A DNA stretch of 46,412 bases from an uncultured Gammaproteobacteria bacterium (GCA_905479075.1 CAJQLA010000011.1:1-46412), one strand, 5' to 3'; shown: positions 34,452-42,145, numbered from the stretch's first letter. Made by a program: numbers and translations. The notes: generated by a model from the letters alone, not told the origin.

Positions 34452-35063
34452 TTAAAACCCTGCCATATCCTTCGCTATAGAACCTGTAGAACCTTGTAGT
34501 GGACCCAGCGGGTTTTTACGCGATTTTTCACGATCAATAATGGGGAGACCATTCCAGATTTTGTAAACGGCAATATCGCGATCAATGACGATCAGTGCAT
34601 TAAAAGACCAACCTGTTTCAATCTCTTTTCGTTCAAACTTTAATAGATCTTTAAAAAGACTTCCCACTCGCTCAGTTTTATTGACACCTGGTGAAGCTTC
34701 ATAAGCAATACACTGTTCACGAAAAGAAAGACAAGTTTTAACGCTGGGTGGTAAATCCTCTTTTTTAACTAAGCTATTGGGGCTGAACCTATCAATAATA
34801 TCTAAATAAGATAATATTCTAACATTGGGTGTGCTGTAGGGATCAAAGCCAAGTTCTTGTAGTCCATTTTTGTCCGTTACGTGTAAAATAATTTTGTCGT
34901 AAGCTTCTTTTACTTCAGCAAAATTATTCCATGGAGATTTAATGGTATCTTGACCTCTTGGGAGTGGACTACTACACGACGATAACAACAGGATGAATCC
35001 AAAAGCAGTCAACGCATTGACTATGCCGGGTTTTATTTTATTATTTTTACGTAGGCCAGGCAT
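34452..35063 (-). CDS. Lipoprotein of unknown function
   Basis: This 203-residue protein has a basic N-terminus and a hydrophobic segment ending in LLSSC, a lipobox-like site at about residue 30. The mature part is soluble and contains FDPYSTPNVRILSYLDIIDRF and a C-terminal VIDRDIAVYKIWNGLP. I recognise it only as a gammaproteobacterial protein of unknown function. It is 89 bases downstream of the AMMECR1 gene on the same strand, so it might be cotranscribed with AMMECR1 and Memo. No catalytic motif is visible and the ribosome site is weak. Confidence 0.8.
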   Translation of the reverse strand: MPGLRKNNKIKPGIVNALTAFGFILLLSSCSSPLPRGQDTIKSPWNNFAEVKEAYDKIILHVTDKNGLQELGFDPYSTPNVRILSYLDIIDRFSPNSLVKKEDLPPSVKTCLSFREQCIAYEASPGVNKTERVGSLFKDLLKFERKEIETGWSFNALIVIDRDIAVYKIWNGLPIIDREKSRKNPLGPLQGSTGSIAKDMAGF

Positions 35064-35152
35064 CTTGAAGCGTCCTTAAAACAAGTCGTAGTTAATAATT
35101 CTAGTTCTAGTTTAGCTTAAATTAACTGCGACGCCTATTGCCATAGTTTTGA

Positions 35153-35704
35153 TTAAAAACTTTCTGTTGTGTAACGATAAGCCTGTAATTGTGGGGACCA
35201 GTAATTAGTGTTTAATCCCGCTTTTAATTTTAATTGCGTTAGAAATTGTTCAGCTTGTGGCAAGGATTGCCAGACTGAAGGTAAAAATGTTGCTCTATGT
35301 TCCCGGTCTTCAATAATAAGTCCATCAATATTTGGTCTTAGTTGGTTTAATAAGTCATTCTTTGAAACAAATTCCATCAGTTGTGGTGGGCTGAGAATGG
35401 AAAGGATAATATCGAGATTGTTGAGTTCTTGTTCAGTGACAGGACTAAAACGATAATCGCGAAAAGCTGAGGAAAAACTGTTATTAACGACATCCTCGAT
35501 CAAGGCTCTATGCGCTTCTAAGCTACCTATGCAACCACGTAATTCACCATTTTTAGTCAAAGTTACAAAGCTAGCGCTGTGTTTTATTAATTCTGGATCT
35601 TGATTGTCTAATGTTACTGACAGTGGTTTGTCGTGTTTCAAGCCGTATTCAATAGACTGTATAGCCAAGGATTTAAGTAATACTTTATTTTTGTCACTCA
35701 ACAT
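35153..35704 (-). CDS. amrA: AmmeMemoRadiSam system protein A (AMMECR1 domain)
   Basis: This 183-residue protein consists of one AMMECR1 domain. FVTLTKNGELRGCIGSLEAHRAL, with the near-invariant LRGCIGS hexapeptide-type motif, and AFRDYRFSPV are diagnostic. Its cysteine in RGCIG is conserved in the human disease protein. Its start overlaps the end of the Memo gene by 7 bases. The three-gene AmmeMemoRadiSam set recurs across bacteria and archaea, and its chemistry is unresolved. The gene symbol is a family label. Confidence 0.94.
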   Translation of the reverse strand: MLSDKNKVLLKSLAIQSIEYGLKHDKPLSVTLDNQDPELIKHSASFVTLTKNGELRGCIGSLEAHRALIEDVVNNSFSSAFRDYRFSPVTEQELNNLDIILSILSPPQLMEFVSKNDLLNQLRPNIDGLIIEDREHRATFLPSVWQSLPQAEQFLTQLKLKAGLNTNYWSPQLQAYRYTTESF

Positions 35705-36504
35705 GGTTGTTTTTCGTGAAATAAATAAGAGCCATAACCAACAACTCTGTTGTGATCTCCAGCAGTATCACCTGAGTTTCTCAAATCAATTAAGCTGACA
35801 TCAAGAGGATGATGTTGTGCAAATTTAAGTAAGCCATTAATAGCGTAACAACCACAAGCTTCTTTCGGGCCAATAGAATTAAAATCAAAATTTAAAATTG
35901 CATGTGATGTCTCAGCATCAATATGTTGTGCTGTCATATAGTCATGGAAATGGCTTAGATCTGAACTGATCACGATTAATGTCTCATTCCCTCCCCAAAG
36001 CGTTTCAATAGCATTTTCAACTAGATTAGTTGATTTATGTCCAGCAACAATAGGAATAATAGAGAAGTGTTCTAAAAGTTGTTGCAAAAAAGGCAGCTGT
36101 ACTTCAAGACTATGTTCCTCTAGATGGGCTTGTTCAAATAAATTAACATCTTCCAGCATCAGTAAGTCATCATTATTTGTTTTATCGATTTGGACTTTGC
36201 CGAGCGGCGTATCAAAAAAGTCAGCGTCACTTAAAGCAAGCCCGGTAAAAGCAGTACGATGTGCTGGACCTATGATAACAACACGCTTAATAATATGATG
36301 TAAAGGCGCAAGTTGTTTATATACTTTTGCTGCTGTTATGCCGGAATAGATATAACCAGCATGCGGTGCAATAATGACTTTGGGTGGCAGCAAAGTATTA
36401 TCGACATCAGCTTGGTTTAATAATTGAGTGATGCTATTGGTCAAAACCTGAGGGTCATCAGGGTAAAAAAAGCCAGCAACTGCTGCAGTTCTGATTTTTT
36501 CCAT
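35698..36504 (-). CDS. amrB: AmmeMemoRadiSam system protein B (Memo)
   Basis: This 268-residue protein has the Memo/LigB-like dioxygenase fold. The opening VAGFFYPDDPQVL, APHAGYIYSG (46-55, with metal-site His48), VVIIGPAHR, and VISSDLSHFHDY are all conserved. Human Memo1 binds copper or iron at the equivalent His/His/Cys site, and a Cys is present in EACGCYAI. GGAGGT lies 5 bases before the ATG and sits in a small hairpin. It is the first gene of the leftward unit, divergent from its radical SAM partner. Confidence 0.95.
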   Translation of the reverse strand: MEKIRTAAVAGFFYPDDPQVLTNSITQLLNQADVDNTLLPPKVIIAPHAGYIYSGITAAKVYKQLAPLHHIIKRVVIIGPAHRTAFTGLALSDADFFDTPLGKVQIDKTNNDDLLMLEDVNLFEQAHLEEHSLEVQLPFLQQLLEHFSIIPIVAGHKSTNLVENAIETLWGGNETLIVISSDLSHFHDYMTAQHIDAETSHAILNFDFNSIGPKEACGCYAINGLLKFAQHHPLDVSLIDLRNSGDTAGDHNRVVGYGSYLFHEKQPC

Positions 36505-36511
36505 TGTTTAC

Positions 36512-36525
36512 CTCCATTTTTGGAG
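36512..36525 (-). promoter_or_regulatory. Hairpin covering the Memo ribosome site
   Basis: CTCCA (36512-36516) and TGGAG (36521-36525) form a 5-bp stem around TTTT. In the leftward mRNA the stem contains the GGAG of the Memo ribosome binding site, so translation could be limited by this fold. The structure is small, and its effect is inferred. Confidence 0.4.
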
Positions 36526-36580
36526 TAATATAATAGTTAGTATTACGCTGTATTATGAGTAATGCAATAGTTTCATCTTG

Positions 36581-36593
36581 ACACCTGAGGTGT
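36581..36593 (+). promoter_or_regulatory. Palindrome containing the radical SAM gene ribosome site
   Basis: ACACCT-G-AGGTGT is a perfect 6+1+6 palindrome whose right arm includes the GAGG that serves the ATG at 36601. It could be a small operator, or, in RNA, a fold that masks the ribosome site if neighbouring bases open the tight loop. Function is inferred. Confidence 0.4.
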
Positions 36594-36600
36594 TATCAAA

Positions 36601-37698
36601 ATGAAAAAATCTCATAGTCAAAATCAACACTTTAAAGATGCTTTTCCAACCCACTATTGGCATAAACTGGATGATGGCCGAATTCAATGTGATTTATGTC
36701 CAAGGTTTTGTAAATTGCGTGAGGGACAAAGAGGCTTATGCTTTGTTAGAGCTAACGACAATGATCAAGTCGTATTGACAACCTGGGGTCGGTCTAGTGG
36801 CTTTGTTGTCGATCCTATTGAAAAAAAACCATTAAATCACTTTTTGCCAGGCACTCCCATTTTTTCATTTGGAACAGCGGGATGTAATCTGGCTTGTAAA
36901 TTCTGCCAAAACTGGGATATCAGTAAATCCCGTGAAATGGATACCTTGATGGCGGAAGCCACGCCAGAAATGATAGCTGACAGAGCTGTTCAACTTGGCT
37001 GTCGTAGTGTTGCTTATACCTATAATGATCCTGTTATTTTCCATGAATATGCTATAGATGTAGCCCAAGCATGTAGAGAAAGGGGTATAAAAAATGTTGC
37101 AGTGACTGCAGGCTATGTTTGTCCTGAACCTAGAGAAGAGTTTTATCGTTACATGGATGCTGTCAATGTCGATCTAAAAGCTTTTAATGATGACTTTTAT
37201 CACAAAATAACGGGCTCTCACCTAAGTAATGTCTTAGAGACATTACAATATATAAAACAGCAAACAAATGTTTGGCTAGAGACAACGACATTACTTATCC
37301 CAGATGAAAATGATTCTGAACAGGAAATTCATAAAATGACTCAATGGCTTGTAGAACATTTGGGTCGAGATGTGCCGATGCACTTTTCAGCTTTTCATCC
37401 TGAGTGGAAAATGATGGACAAAAAAGCGACGCCACCCGAGACGATTAAACGAGCACGTAGAATAGCCATGGATAATGGGGTTCGTTATGCCTATGTGGGT
37501 AATATTCATGATAAAGAAGGGGATAGCACCTGGTGTCACCACTGTGGTGCATTGTTGATAGGCCGAGATTGGTATCAGTTGAGCGATTGGAATTTGGATA
37601 GTCAAGGGCAATGTCTTGCTTGCGGAACACTGTGTTCAGGTATTTTTGAACACGAAAGGGGGAATTGGGGCGCAAGGCGACAAGTTGTCATATTTTGA
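36601..37698 (+). CDS. amrS: AmmeMemoRadiSam system radical SAM enzyme
   Basis: This 365-residue radical SAM protein has the cluster motif CNLACKFC (Cys95, Cys99, Cys102). An N-terminal cysteine set (Cys30, Cys33, Cys37, Cys47 in CDLCPRFCKLREGQRGLC) resembles pyruvate-formate-lyase activases. A C-terminal zinc-finger-like pair, CHHCGALLIG and CLACGTLCSG, probably holds a further metal. DPIEKKPLNHFLPG is diagnostic of AmrS. It cleaves SAM to a radical for an unidentified modification with Memo and AMMECR1, both encoded divergently. An HAD phosphatase follows after 58 bases. Confidence 0.95.
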   Translation: MKKSHSQNQHFKDAFPTHYWHKLDDGRIQCDLCPRFCKLREGQRGLCFVRANDNDQVVLTTWGRSSGFVVDPIEKKPLNHFLPGTPIFSFGTAGCNLACKFCQNWDISKSREMDTLMAEATPEMIADRAVQLGCRSVAYTYNDPVIFHEYAIDVAQACRERGIKNVAVTAGYVCPEPREEFYRYMDAVNVDLKAFNDDFYHKITGSHLSNVLETLQYIKQQTNVWLETTTLLIPDENDSEQEIHKMTQWLVEHLGRDVPMHFSAFHPEWKMMDKKATPPETIKRARRIAMDNGVRYAYVGNIHDKEGDSTWCHHCGALLIGRDWYQLSDWNLDSQGQCLACGTLCSGIFEHERGNWGARRQVVIF

Positions 37699-37756
37699 AA
37701 TATCAAACGTAGTTAGGCTAATTAATCGTGAAGTATCTGGCAAGGAGGGAGCTGTG

Positions 37757-38518
37757 ATGATTAAATTAATCCTATTTGATATCAGCGGCGTACTCTATGA
37801 AAATAACAAACCTATTAGAAGAGCTGTTGATGTTGTCAATCAATTGCAACAAGAGTCAACGTTGTCACTACTGTTTGTGACGAATAGTTCACAAATGACA
37901 GAGCAAATGATTTACACCTCATTAACAAATTTCGGATTTCATATTGAAAAATCACAATTATTCACACCAACTACTGCCCTCAAGCATCTATTAAAAGAAA
38001 GAGGCTTAACACCGTTTTGCATCATTCATCCCAATCTGGAACCAGAATTTATCAGTTCTGATAATGACAAACCCAATGCAGTTGTTGTCACCGATGCTGC
38101 CGAGCAGTTTAATTACTCTAAACTTAACAGCGCGTTTGAACTATTACTGAATGGTGCGCCATTATTGGGCATCGGGCGCAATAAGTATTTCAAACGAGGC
38201 GGTAAATTTATGCTTGATGCTGGGCCTTTTATTGTTGCTTTAGAATACGCAGCCGACGTTGAAGCAGAAATTATTGGCAAGCCTTCCGCAAGCTTTTTTA
38301 TGGCCGCAGTTGACTCTGTTGGTTGTAGGCCTGAACAAACATTGATGATTGGGGATGATGTCGAAGCTGATGTCAATGGTGCGTTATCAGTTGGCTTGCA
38401 AGCGGTGTTAGTTAAGACGGGAAAATACCGAAAGGGTGATGAACAAAAAATAAACTCAGTTGACGCAAAAGTGGTTGACTCGGTAGTTGGTGCTGTGTCA
38501 GCGTTTTTGGAGCATTGA
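37757..38518 (+). CDS. HAD hydrolase, LHPP/TIGR01458-type phosphatase
   Basis: This 253-residue HAD-superfamily phosphatase has motif I FDISGVLYENNKP, in which D-x-S-G replaces the usual D-x-D-G. This is typical of LHPP, the phospholysine/phosphohistidine phosphatase. LFVTNSSQM is motif II and MIGDDVEADVNGA carries the acidic motif IV. A strong AAGGAGG at 37742-37748 sits 8 bases before the ATG at 37757, so the longer upstream frame is not used. It follows the radical SAM gene and nearly overlaps thpR. Its acting on protein phosphohistidine here is only a family-based idea. Confidence 0.9.
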   Translation: MIKLILFDISGVLYENNKPIRRAVDVVNQLQQESTLSLLFVTNSSQMTEQMIYTSLTNFGFHIEKSQLFTPTTALKHLLKERGLTPFCIIHPNLEPEFISSDNDKPNAVVVTDAAEQFNYSKLNSAFELLLNGAPLLGIGRNKYFKRGGKFMLDAGPFIVALEYAADVEAEIIGKPSASFFMAAVDSVGCRPEQTLMIGDDVEADVNGALSVGLQAVLVKTGKYRKGDEQKINSVDAKVVDSVVGAVSAFLEH

Positions 38519-38520
38519 AA

Positions 38521-39045
38521 GTGCCGAGGTTATTCACGGCTATAGCCATGCCAAATGAGACAGAAAAAGTTCTTGATCAGTTTGTATTGGCAAACGAAAA
38601 AGTCAGAATACAGCAAACAAAACATATCACGTTGCAATTTATTGGCAATGTGTCGGAAGCGATAGCAAAAACAATTGAGCAGGATTTGCAGAAGATCAAA
38701 ATGCAAGACTTTGAGCTCAAGGTAAATGGTTGTGATTTCTTTGTGTCACCCGGTAAAGAAAGCATCTTAGTTGCCAAAATAGAGCAACATCCAAACTTAA
38801 CTACGCTTCATGATCTTATTGGAGAAATATTAACTCAGCATGGCGTTGAACTGGATAAGCGTCAATACAAACCACATATTACGTTAACGCGGCTTAAACA
38901 ACCTAGCTTAAAATTACTCGATAGTTTGCGACAAAAGGCCAACAAGATAGCCTTGTCGCTCAAAGTAACAGGCTTTGTTTTATATAGCGTTCACCCAGAG
39001 CAAAGGCCTTGGTATGTCAGGCGTAAAGACTATTCTTTTCACTAA
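38521..39045 (+). CDS. thpR: RNA 2',3'-cyclic phosphodiesterase ThpR
   Basis: This 174-residue 2H-phosphoesterase has two HxT motifs, His35-Ile-Thr37 and His119-Ile-Thr121, set in KHITLQFIGN and KPHITLTRL. It hydrolyses RNA 2',3'-cyclic phosphates and can join 2'-5' RNA ends in vitro. GGAG at 38509-38512 is 8 bases from GTG 38521, so that start is preferred to a TTG at 38515, only 2 bases away. It is the last gene of the radical SAM-HAD-ThpR run and is followed by a hairpin. Confidence 0.93.
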   Translation: MPRLFTAIAMPNETEKVLDQFVLANEKVRIQQTKHITLQFIGNVSEAIAKTIEQDLQKIKMQDFELKVNGCDFFVSPGKESILVAKIEQHPNLTTLHDLIGEILTQHGVELDKRQYKPHITLTRLKQPSLKLLDSLRQKANKIALSLKVTGFVLYSVHPEQRPWYVRRKDYSFH

Positions 39046-39075
39046 GTTGCCATTTTAGACAAAAGCAAGCCTTCC

Positions 39076-39099
39076 GTCGTGTTAAATTATTTACACGAC
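39076..39099. terminator. Hairpin between convergent thpR and YbaK-like genes
   Basis: GTCGTGT (39076-39082) and ACACGAC (39093-39099) pair perfectly around a 10-base AT loop that can add AAA/TTT pairs. It lies midway between two stop codons facing each other. No long T run follows, so this is a candidate bidirectional terminator only. Confidence 0.5.
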
Positions 39100-39134
39100 A
39101 CTTAATAATTCGCCATTAACACAGTGTCATACTA

Positions 39135-39617
39135 TTAATGAAAAATTTGCCCACTAAAATGACCGTGATGGGTATCACTCATTAGCTTACGGAACTGGTC
39201 GTTAGTCAGATGAATCAGAGTTTTATGATCACCTGCCTCGAAATAAACATCAGCTTGAGCACTCAAAGCATCATCATAAACTGACTTCATATTGTAAGCA
39301 GGGCCTATCGCAGGGACAGCACCAGGGTCACAGTCATTAAACAATTCATAAACTTTTTCCTCATCAACTAGATGTAAGTCCATGACATGCATTTGGTCTC
39401 TTAGTTTATGCAAACTGATTTTATGATGAGCAGGTATTATAGCCATCAAATGACGACCTTCGTTATCTTGCAGCACAACTGCTTTTGCAATATTTTTGGG
39501 AGCTAGATGAGATTCAATTGCTGCGCCCACTGAGCTATTAGCATATTCATGATTAACAGTATCAAAACGAATATCTTTAGACTTTAGATAGTCTGCAACA
39601 CGAGTTGAAATAGTCAT
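39135..39617 (-). CDS. YbaK/ProX-type aminoacyl-tRNA deacylase-like protein
   Basis: This 160-residue protein of the YbaK/EbsC/ProXp editing superfamily has IAKAVVLQDNEGRHLMAIIPA, which includes the catalytic-type Lys region, and CDPGAVPAIGPAYNM. GGAGGA (39625-39630 on the plus strand as TCCTCC) lies 7 bases before the ATG at 39617. The longer frame starts inside that ribosome site and is rejected. It would hydrolyse misacylated tRNA in trans, although the exact amino acid is not determinable. Similar proteins are sometimes fused to CBS or signalling domains, but here it stands alone. Confidence 0.87.
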   Translation of the reverse strand: MTISTRVADYLKSKDIRFDTVNHEYANSSVGAAIESHLAPKNIAKAVVLQDNEGRHLMAIIPAHHKISLHKLRDQMHVMDLHLVDEEKVYELFNDCDPGAVPAIGPAYNMKSVYDDALSAQADVYFEAGDHKTLIHLTNDQFRKLMSDTHHGHFSGQIFH

Positions 39618-39778
39618 GACTTTATCCTCCATAACTACAATAAAAGGTATATCTCTATTATAGAACTGAGGGTTTTATATGTCATTATTTTTAACAGTAC
39701 TATATTGTTTATATAACAACGAATAAAAACTGCTCTACGCTTTAGACAGACGCGTACATTAGAAAGGATCTGTGATTG

Positions 39779-40999
39779 ATGGCAAAAATAACGTTAAAAC
39801 GTAATCTATCGCTTCCAATGATGGTGTTTTACGGGCTTGGTACAACCATAGGAGCCGGGATATATGCTTTAGTCGGTGAAATCGTTAATATTGCTGGTTA
39901 TTTTGCACCTGTCTCCTTCCTTGTAGCATCACTTTTAGCGAGTTTTACAGCTATATCCTTTGCAGAACTAAGCAGTCGATTTCCACGAGCAGCGGGCGCA
40001 TCGTTGTACGTGAAACAGGCGTTTTCTTTTCAAGGTCTATCTACCCTTGTAGGACTTCTTGTCATCACGGCTGGATTGGTGTCCGCCGCTGCATTGGTTA
40101 ATGGTTTTGTTGGTTATCTAAACCAATTTGTTGGGTTAGACCGTATGATAGCTATCTTGATCGTGGTGATGTTACTCGGTGCTGTCGCAGCGTGGGGGAT
40201 TGTTGAGTCTGTCATTCTAGCGAGTTTAATCACTATCATCGAAATAGGCGGCTTGATGATGGTTGTGTTTGTTAGCGGAGAAGGGTTAACGATCTTGCCA
40301 GAAAGGTGGACTGAATTGGTTCCCCCTGCTGATTTATCCAGTTGGAGCATGATTTATTTTGGTGTGATTCTTTCTTTTTATGCCTTCATCGGTTTCGAGG
40401 ACATGGTCGATGTTGCAGAAGAGGTGAAGGAAGTAAAACGAAATCTTCCGCTAGCTATCCTACTTACGCTGGGTATCACTACTGTTATTTATATGCTGGT
40501 GATCGTTTCAGCAATATTGTCATTACCATTAACAGAACTAGCAGCGAGTGAAGCACCACTAGCAAAGCTCTATGAATATCATACAGGTGACAAGGCGGTT
40601 ATTATTAGTATTATCGGTATGCTAGCGATAATAAATGGCGCGCTGATTCAAATGATTATGGCATCAAGAGTTATGTACGGTCTTGCTTCCCGTGGACAGC
40701 TGCCCGCTTTGTTAGCACGAGTTCATCATCGTACAAGAACCCCCTTGATAGCAACAGCCTTAACTACATCATTCGTACTAATACTGGCACTGACAGGCCG
40801 CCTAGCGTCACTCGCCGAAGCGACCTCCATTATCATGCTGATCATTTTTTCGATGGTTAACCTATCTCTCTGGCGTATAAAAAAGCATGATCCTCATCCA
40901 CAGGGTGTCAAAATCTTTCCTGCCTGTCTGCCCATCATTGGCTTTTTTGTGAGTGCTTTTTTTGTTTTGATTGAAGTTATAAGCTGGCTTGGTATTTAG
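39779..40999 (+). CDS. APC-superfamily amino acid permease
   Basis: This inner-membrane transporter of about 406 residues has 11-12 predicted hydrophobic segments. The opening GLGTTIGAGIYALVGEI is the substrate-binding unwound helix motif of the APC family, and SFYAFIGFEDMVDVAEEVK is the conserved TM6 region. It is shorter than typical members (about 450-500). AAAGGAT precedes two possible starts, TTG 39776 and ATG 39779. The substrate is not identifiable. It is divergent from the YbaK-like gene, and after it comes a 379-base gap containing a tRNA fragment. Confidence 0.9.
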   Translation: MAKITLKRNLSLPMMVFYGLGTTIGAGIYALVGEIVNIAGYFAPVSFLVASLLASFTAISFAELSSRFPRAAGASLYVKQAFSFQGLSTLVGLLVITAGLVSAAALVNGFVGYLNQFVGLDRMIAILIVVMLLGAVAAWGIVESVILASLITIIEIGGLMMVVFVSGEGLTILPERWTELVPPADLSSWSMIYFGVILSFYAFIGFEDMVDVAEEVKEVKRNLPLAILLTLGITTVIYMLVIVSAILSLPLTELAASEAPLAKLYEYHTGDKAVIISIIGMLAIINGALIQMIMASRVMYGLASRGQLPALLARVHHRTRTPLIATALTTSFVLILALTGRLASLAEATSIIMLIIFSMVNLSLWRIKKHDPHPQGVKIFPACLPIIGFFVSAFFVLIEVISWLGI

Positions 41000-41378
41000 A
41001 AAAAAGAAAACCAAAGGGTCAGTCATCCAGCTTGATTTTTCAGAATAGCATAAGCAAATGATAGTTATCACAGTTATAAATCATATTTAACTGCTTTTTT
41101 ATTTATCTAATGGCGCGCCCGGCACGACTCGAATGTGCGACCGCCTAGTTCTTAGTTGCTTTTTGGAAGGGCTAATTATTTAATAAAAACGATTGCTTAT
41201 AGATTCAGCCAAAACTTCATATTTATTACAGTTTAGTGTTAATGTAGGTTTTTCAACAAAAAGTGGCCAAAACAAATAGCCTTTTTAAAAACAATTCATA
41301 CCGAAGGAAAAGAAGTTTTGTTTTTCAGCTGGACAGTTTAGCCCCTTGTAACACCATTCCAGACGAGAAGGACTTAAA
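41000..41378. other. Intergenic stretch with no intact gene
   Basis: This 379-base region between the permease and the first small gene of the tRNA-bounded segment holds a decayed tRNA-Arg 3' half (41111-41155). Otherwise it is AT-rich, with no ORF, no clear terminator for the permease and only a short direct repeat of CCAAAAC (near 41207 and 41274). Confidence 0.7.
41111..41155 (-). pseudogene. tRNA-Arg 3'-half fragment (probable att site)
   Basis: Forty-five bases match the 3' half of the intact tRNA-Arg (41930 onward) at 41 positions, covering CCA, acceptor 3' strand, T arm, variable region and the start of the anticodon arm. Similarity stops at the anticodon loop, so no 5' half exists and it cannot be a working tRNA. 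The orientation is the same as the intact gene and it lies on the 3' side of it. This is where the displaced end of a tRNA is left when an element integrates. Confidence 0.85.
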
Positions 41379-41573
41379 GTGCAAAAAGTTATGGTCAAAG
41401 AATGGACTAAGTTTATTAAATTAGGCATTGTTGGACTGCTACTTGTAATTGTATTGGTAGTGTCTGGCGAGCAACTTCAAGGCATAGAGGCACTGGTACT
41501 CGGCATAATTCCATATGTTCTTTACCAGCTTTACTGTGTCGCACATTGGGCTATGAAACGGAAAAATAAATAA
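41379..41573 (+). CDS. Small membrane protein of unknown function
   Basis: This 64-residue protein has two hydrophobic segments (about 13-30 and 36-53), basic at both ends (KEWTKFIK, KRKNK). The GTG start has AAGGA at 41368-41372 six bases upstream, and an ATG at codon 5 is an alternative. I do not recognise the family. It lies inside the tRNA-bounded segment, 31 bases before a zinc-ribbon membrane gene, and the pair looks like a two-gene unit. Confidence 0.6.
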   Translation: MQKVMVKEWTKFIKLGIVGLLLVIVLVVSGEQLQGIEALVLGIIPYVLYQLYCVAHWAMKRKNK

Positions 41574-41604
41574 TTTTACTTCAATCTGAAATTTGGACCC
41601 GTAC

Positions 41605-41847
41605 ATGAAATGTGCTTTCTGCAAGACAAAACTTAAGCCAGGCAAAACAGTATGTCATTCTTGTGGTGCTTATCTTTTAGGCGCAGGTAAGATAGCTTAT
41701 GTACTTTTGGCCCTTGCTGTAGTCACATTTATTGTGGCTTCAGTTGGCGTTTATGAGAGCTGGAAATATTGGTGGGTATGGGGTCTTGCTTCTGTAATCT
41801 TATTTACGATGGGGTTAGGGAACAAAGAATGGTATAAGCCTAAATAA
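41605..41847 (+). CDS. Zinc-ribbon small membrane protein
   Basis: This 80-residue protein starts with a CxxC...CxxC zinc ribbon (CAFCKTKLKPGKTVCHSCG) and continues into two hydrophobic segments (about 29-47 and 53-70). The frame extends to a TTG at 41593, but GGA 7 bases before ATG 41605 supports the shorter form. Zinc-ribbon membrane proteins of this type are common in genomic islands, and their function is unknown. It ends 29 bases before a strong hairpin terminator. Confidence 0.65.
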   Translation: MKCAFCKTKLKPGKTVCHSCGAYLLGAGKIAYVLLALAVVTFIVASVGVYESWKYWWVWGLASVILFTMGLGNKEWYKPK

Positions 41848-41876
41848 TATTTTCCCGTAGTTGTTATTTGTAATAC

Positions 41877-41911
41877 AAAAAAGCAGCTAATCACTAAGTG
41901 ACTAACTGCTT
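41877..41911. terminator. Bidirectional terminator between the zinc-ribbon gene and tRNA-Arg
   Basis: AAGCAGCTAATCACT and AGTGACTAACTGCTT (within 41881-41911) pair over about 14 positions with two G-U-type mismatches. Leftward, the stem is followed by six T (AAAAAA at 41877-41882 on the plus strand), a strong rho-independent signal for the tRNA operon. Rightward it can also stop transcription of the zinc-ribbon gene. Confidence 0.85.
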
Positions 41912-41929
41912 GATTATATTCCAAATTAA

Positions 41930-42006
41930 TGGCGCGCCCGGCACGATTCGAACGTGCGACCGCCTGGTTCGTAGCCAGGTACTCTATCCAGCTGAGCTAC
42001 GGGCGC
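41930..42006 (-). tRNA. tRNA-Arg (anticodon ACG)
   Basis: This is a complete 77-base cloverleaf. Acceptor strands are GCGCCCG and CGGGCGC, with discriminator G and encoded CCA. The anticodon arm is CCTGG-CTACGAA-CCAGG, giving ACG (read as ICG). The T arm is GCACG-TTCGAAT-CGTGC. It is second in a leftward tRNA operon, 43 bases after tRNA-Ser. Its 3' half is duplicated at 41111-41155. Confidence 0.98.
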
Positions 42007-42049
42007 TTAATCTGTTAATTATACGTGATTAGAGGTCTAATCTCAATAA

Positions 42050-42139
42050 TGGCGGAGAGCGAGGGATTCGAACCCTCGATAGGGGTTAACCTATACGCCC
42101 TTAGCAGGGGCGCGCCTTCAGCCACTCGGCCAGCTCTCC
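42050..42139 (-). tRNA. tRNA-Ser (anticodon GCT)
   Basis: This is a complete 90-base class II tRNA. Acceptor strands are GGAGAGC and GCTCTCC, with discriminator G and CCA encoded. The anticodon arm is CGCCC-CTGCTAA-GGGCG, giving GCT. The long variable arm (TATAGG/CCTATA-type) is typical of serine tRNAs. It decodes AGC/AGU and is the first gene of the two-tRNA operon. Confidence 0.98.
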
Positions 42140-42145
42140 GCGAAA

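Larger units (their letters stand above)
41111..41932. mobile_element. Remnant of a tRNA-Arg-integrated element
   Basis: This interval of about 820 bp is bounded by the tRNA-Arg 3' fragment and the 3' end of intact tRNA-Arg as direct repeats, the usual signature of site-specific integration. It holds two small membrane-protein genes and a terminator, but no integrase, excisionase or phage gene. Four mismatches between the repeats suggest an old event followed by deletion. Local tRNA duplication and decay is the alternative explanation. Confidence 0.6.

Noticed and set aside
35604..35798. Plus-strand frame across the AMMECR1-Memo junction
   Set aside because: It lies opposite two clear genes and has no recognisable protein features.
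37616..37756. Extended N-terminus for the HAD phosphatase
   Set aside because: AAGGAGG fits only ATG 37757, where HAD motif I begins at residue 8; the extension runs inside the radical SAM gene.
41111..41155. A second functional tRNA-Arg
   Set aside because: Only the 3' half is present. The match stops at the anticodon loop, and acceptor and D arms are missing.
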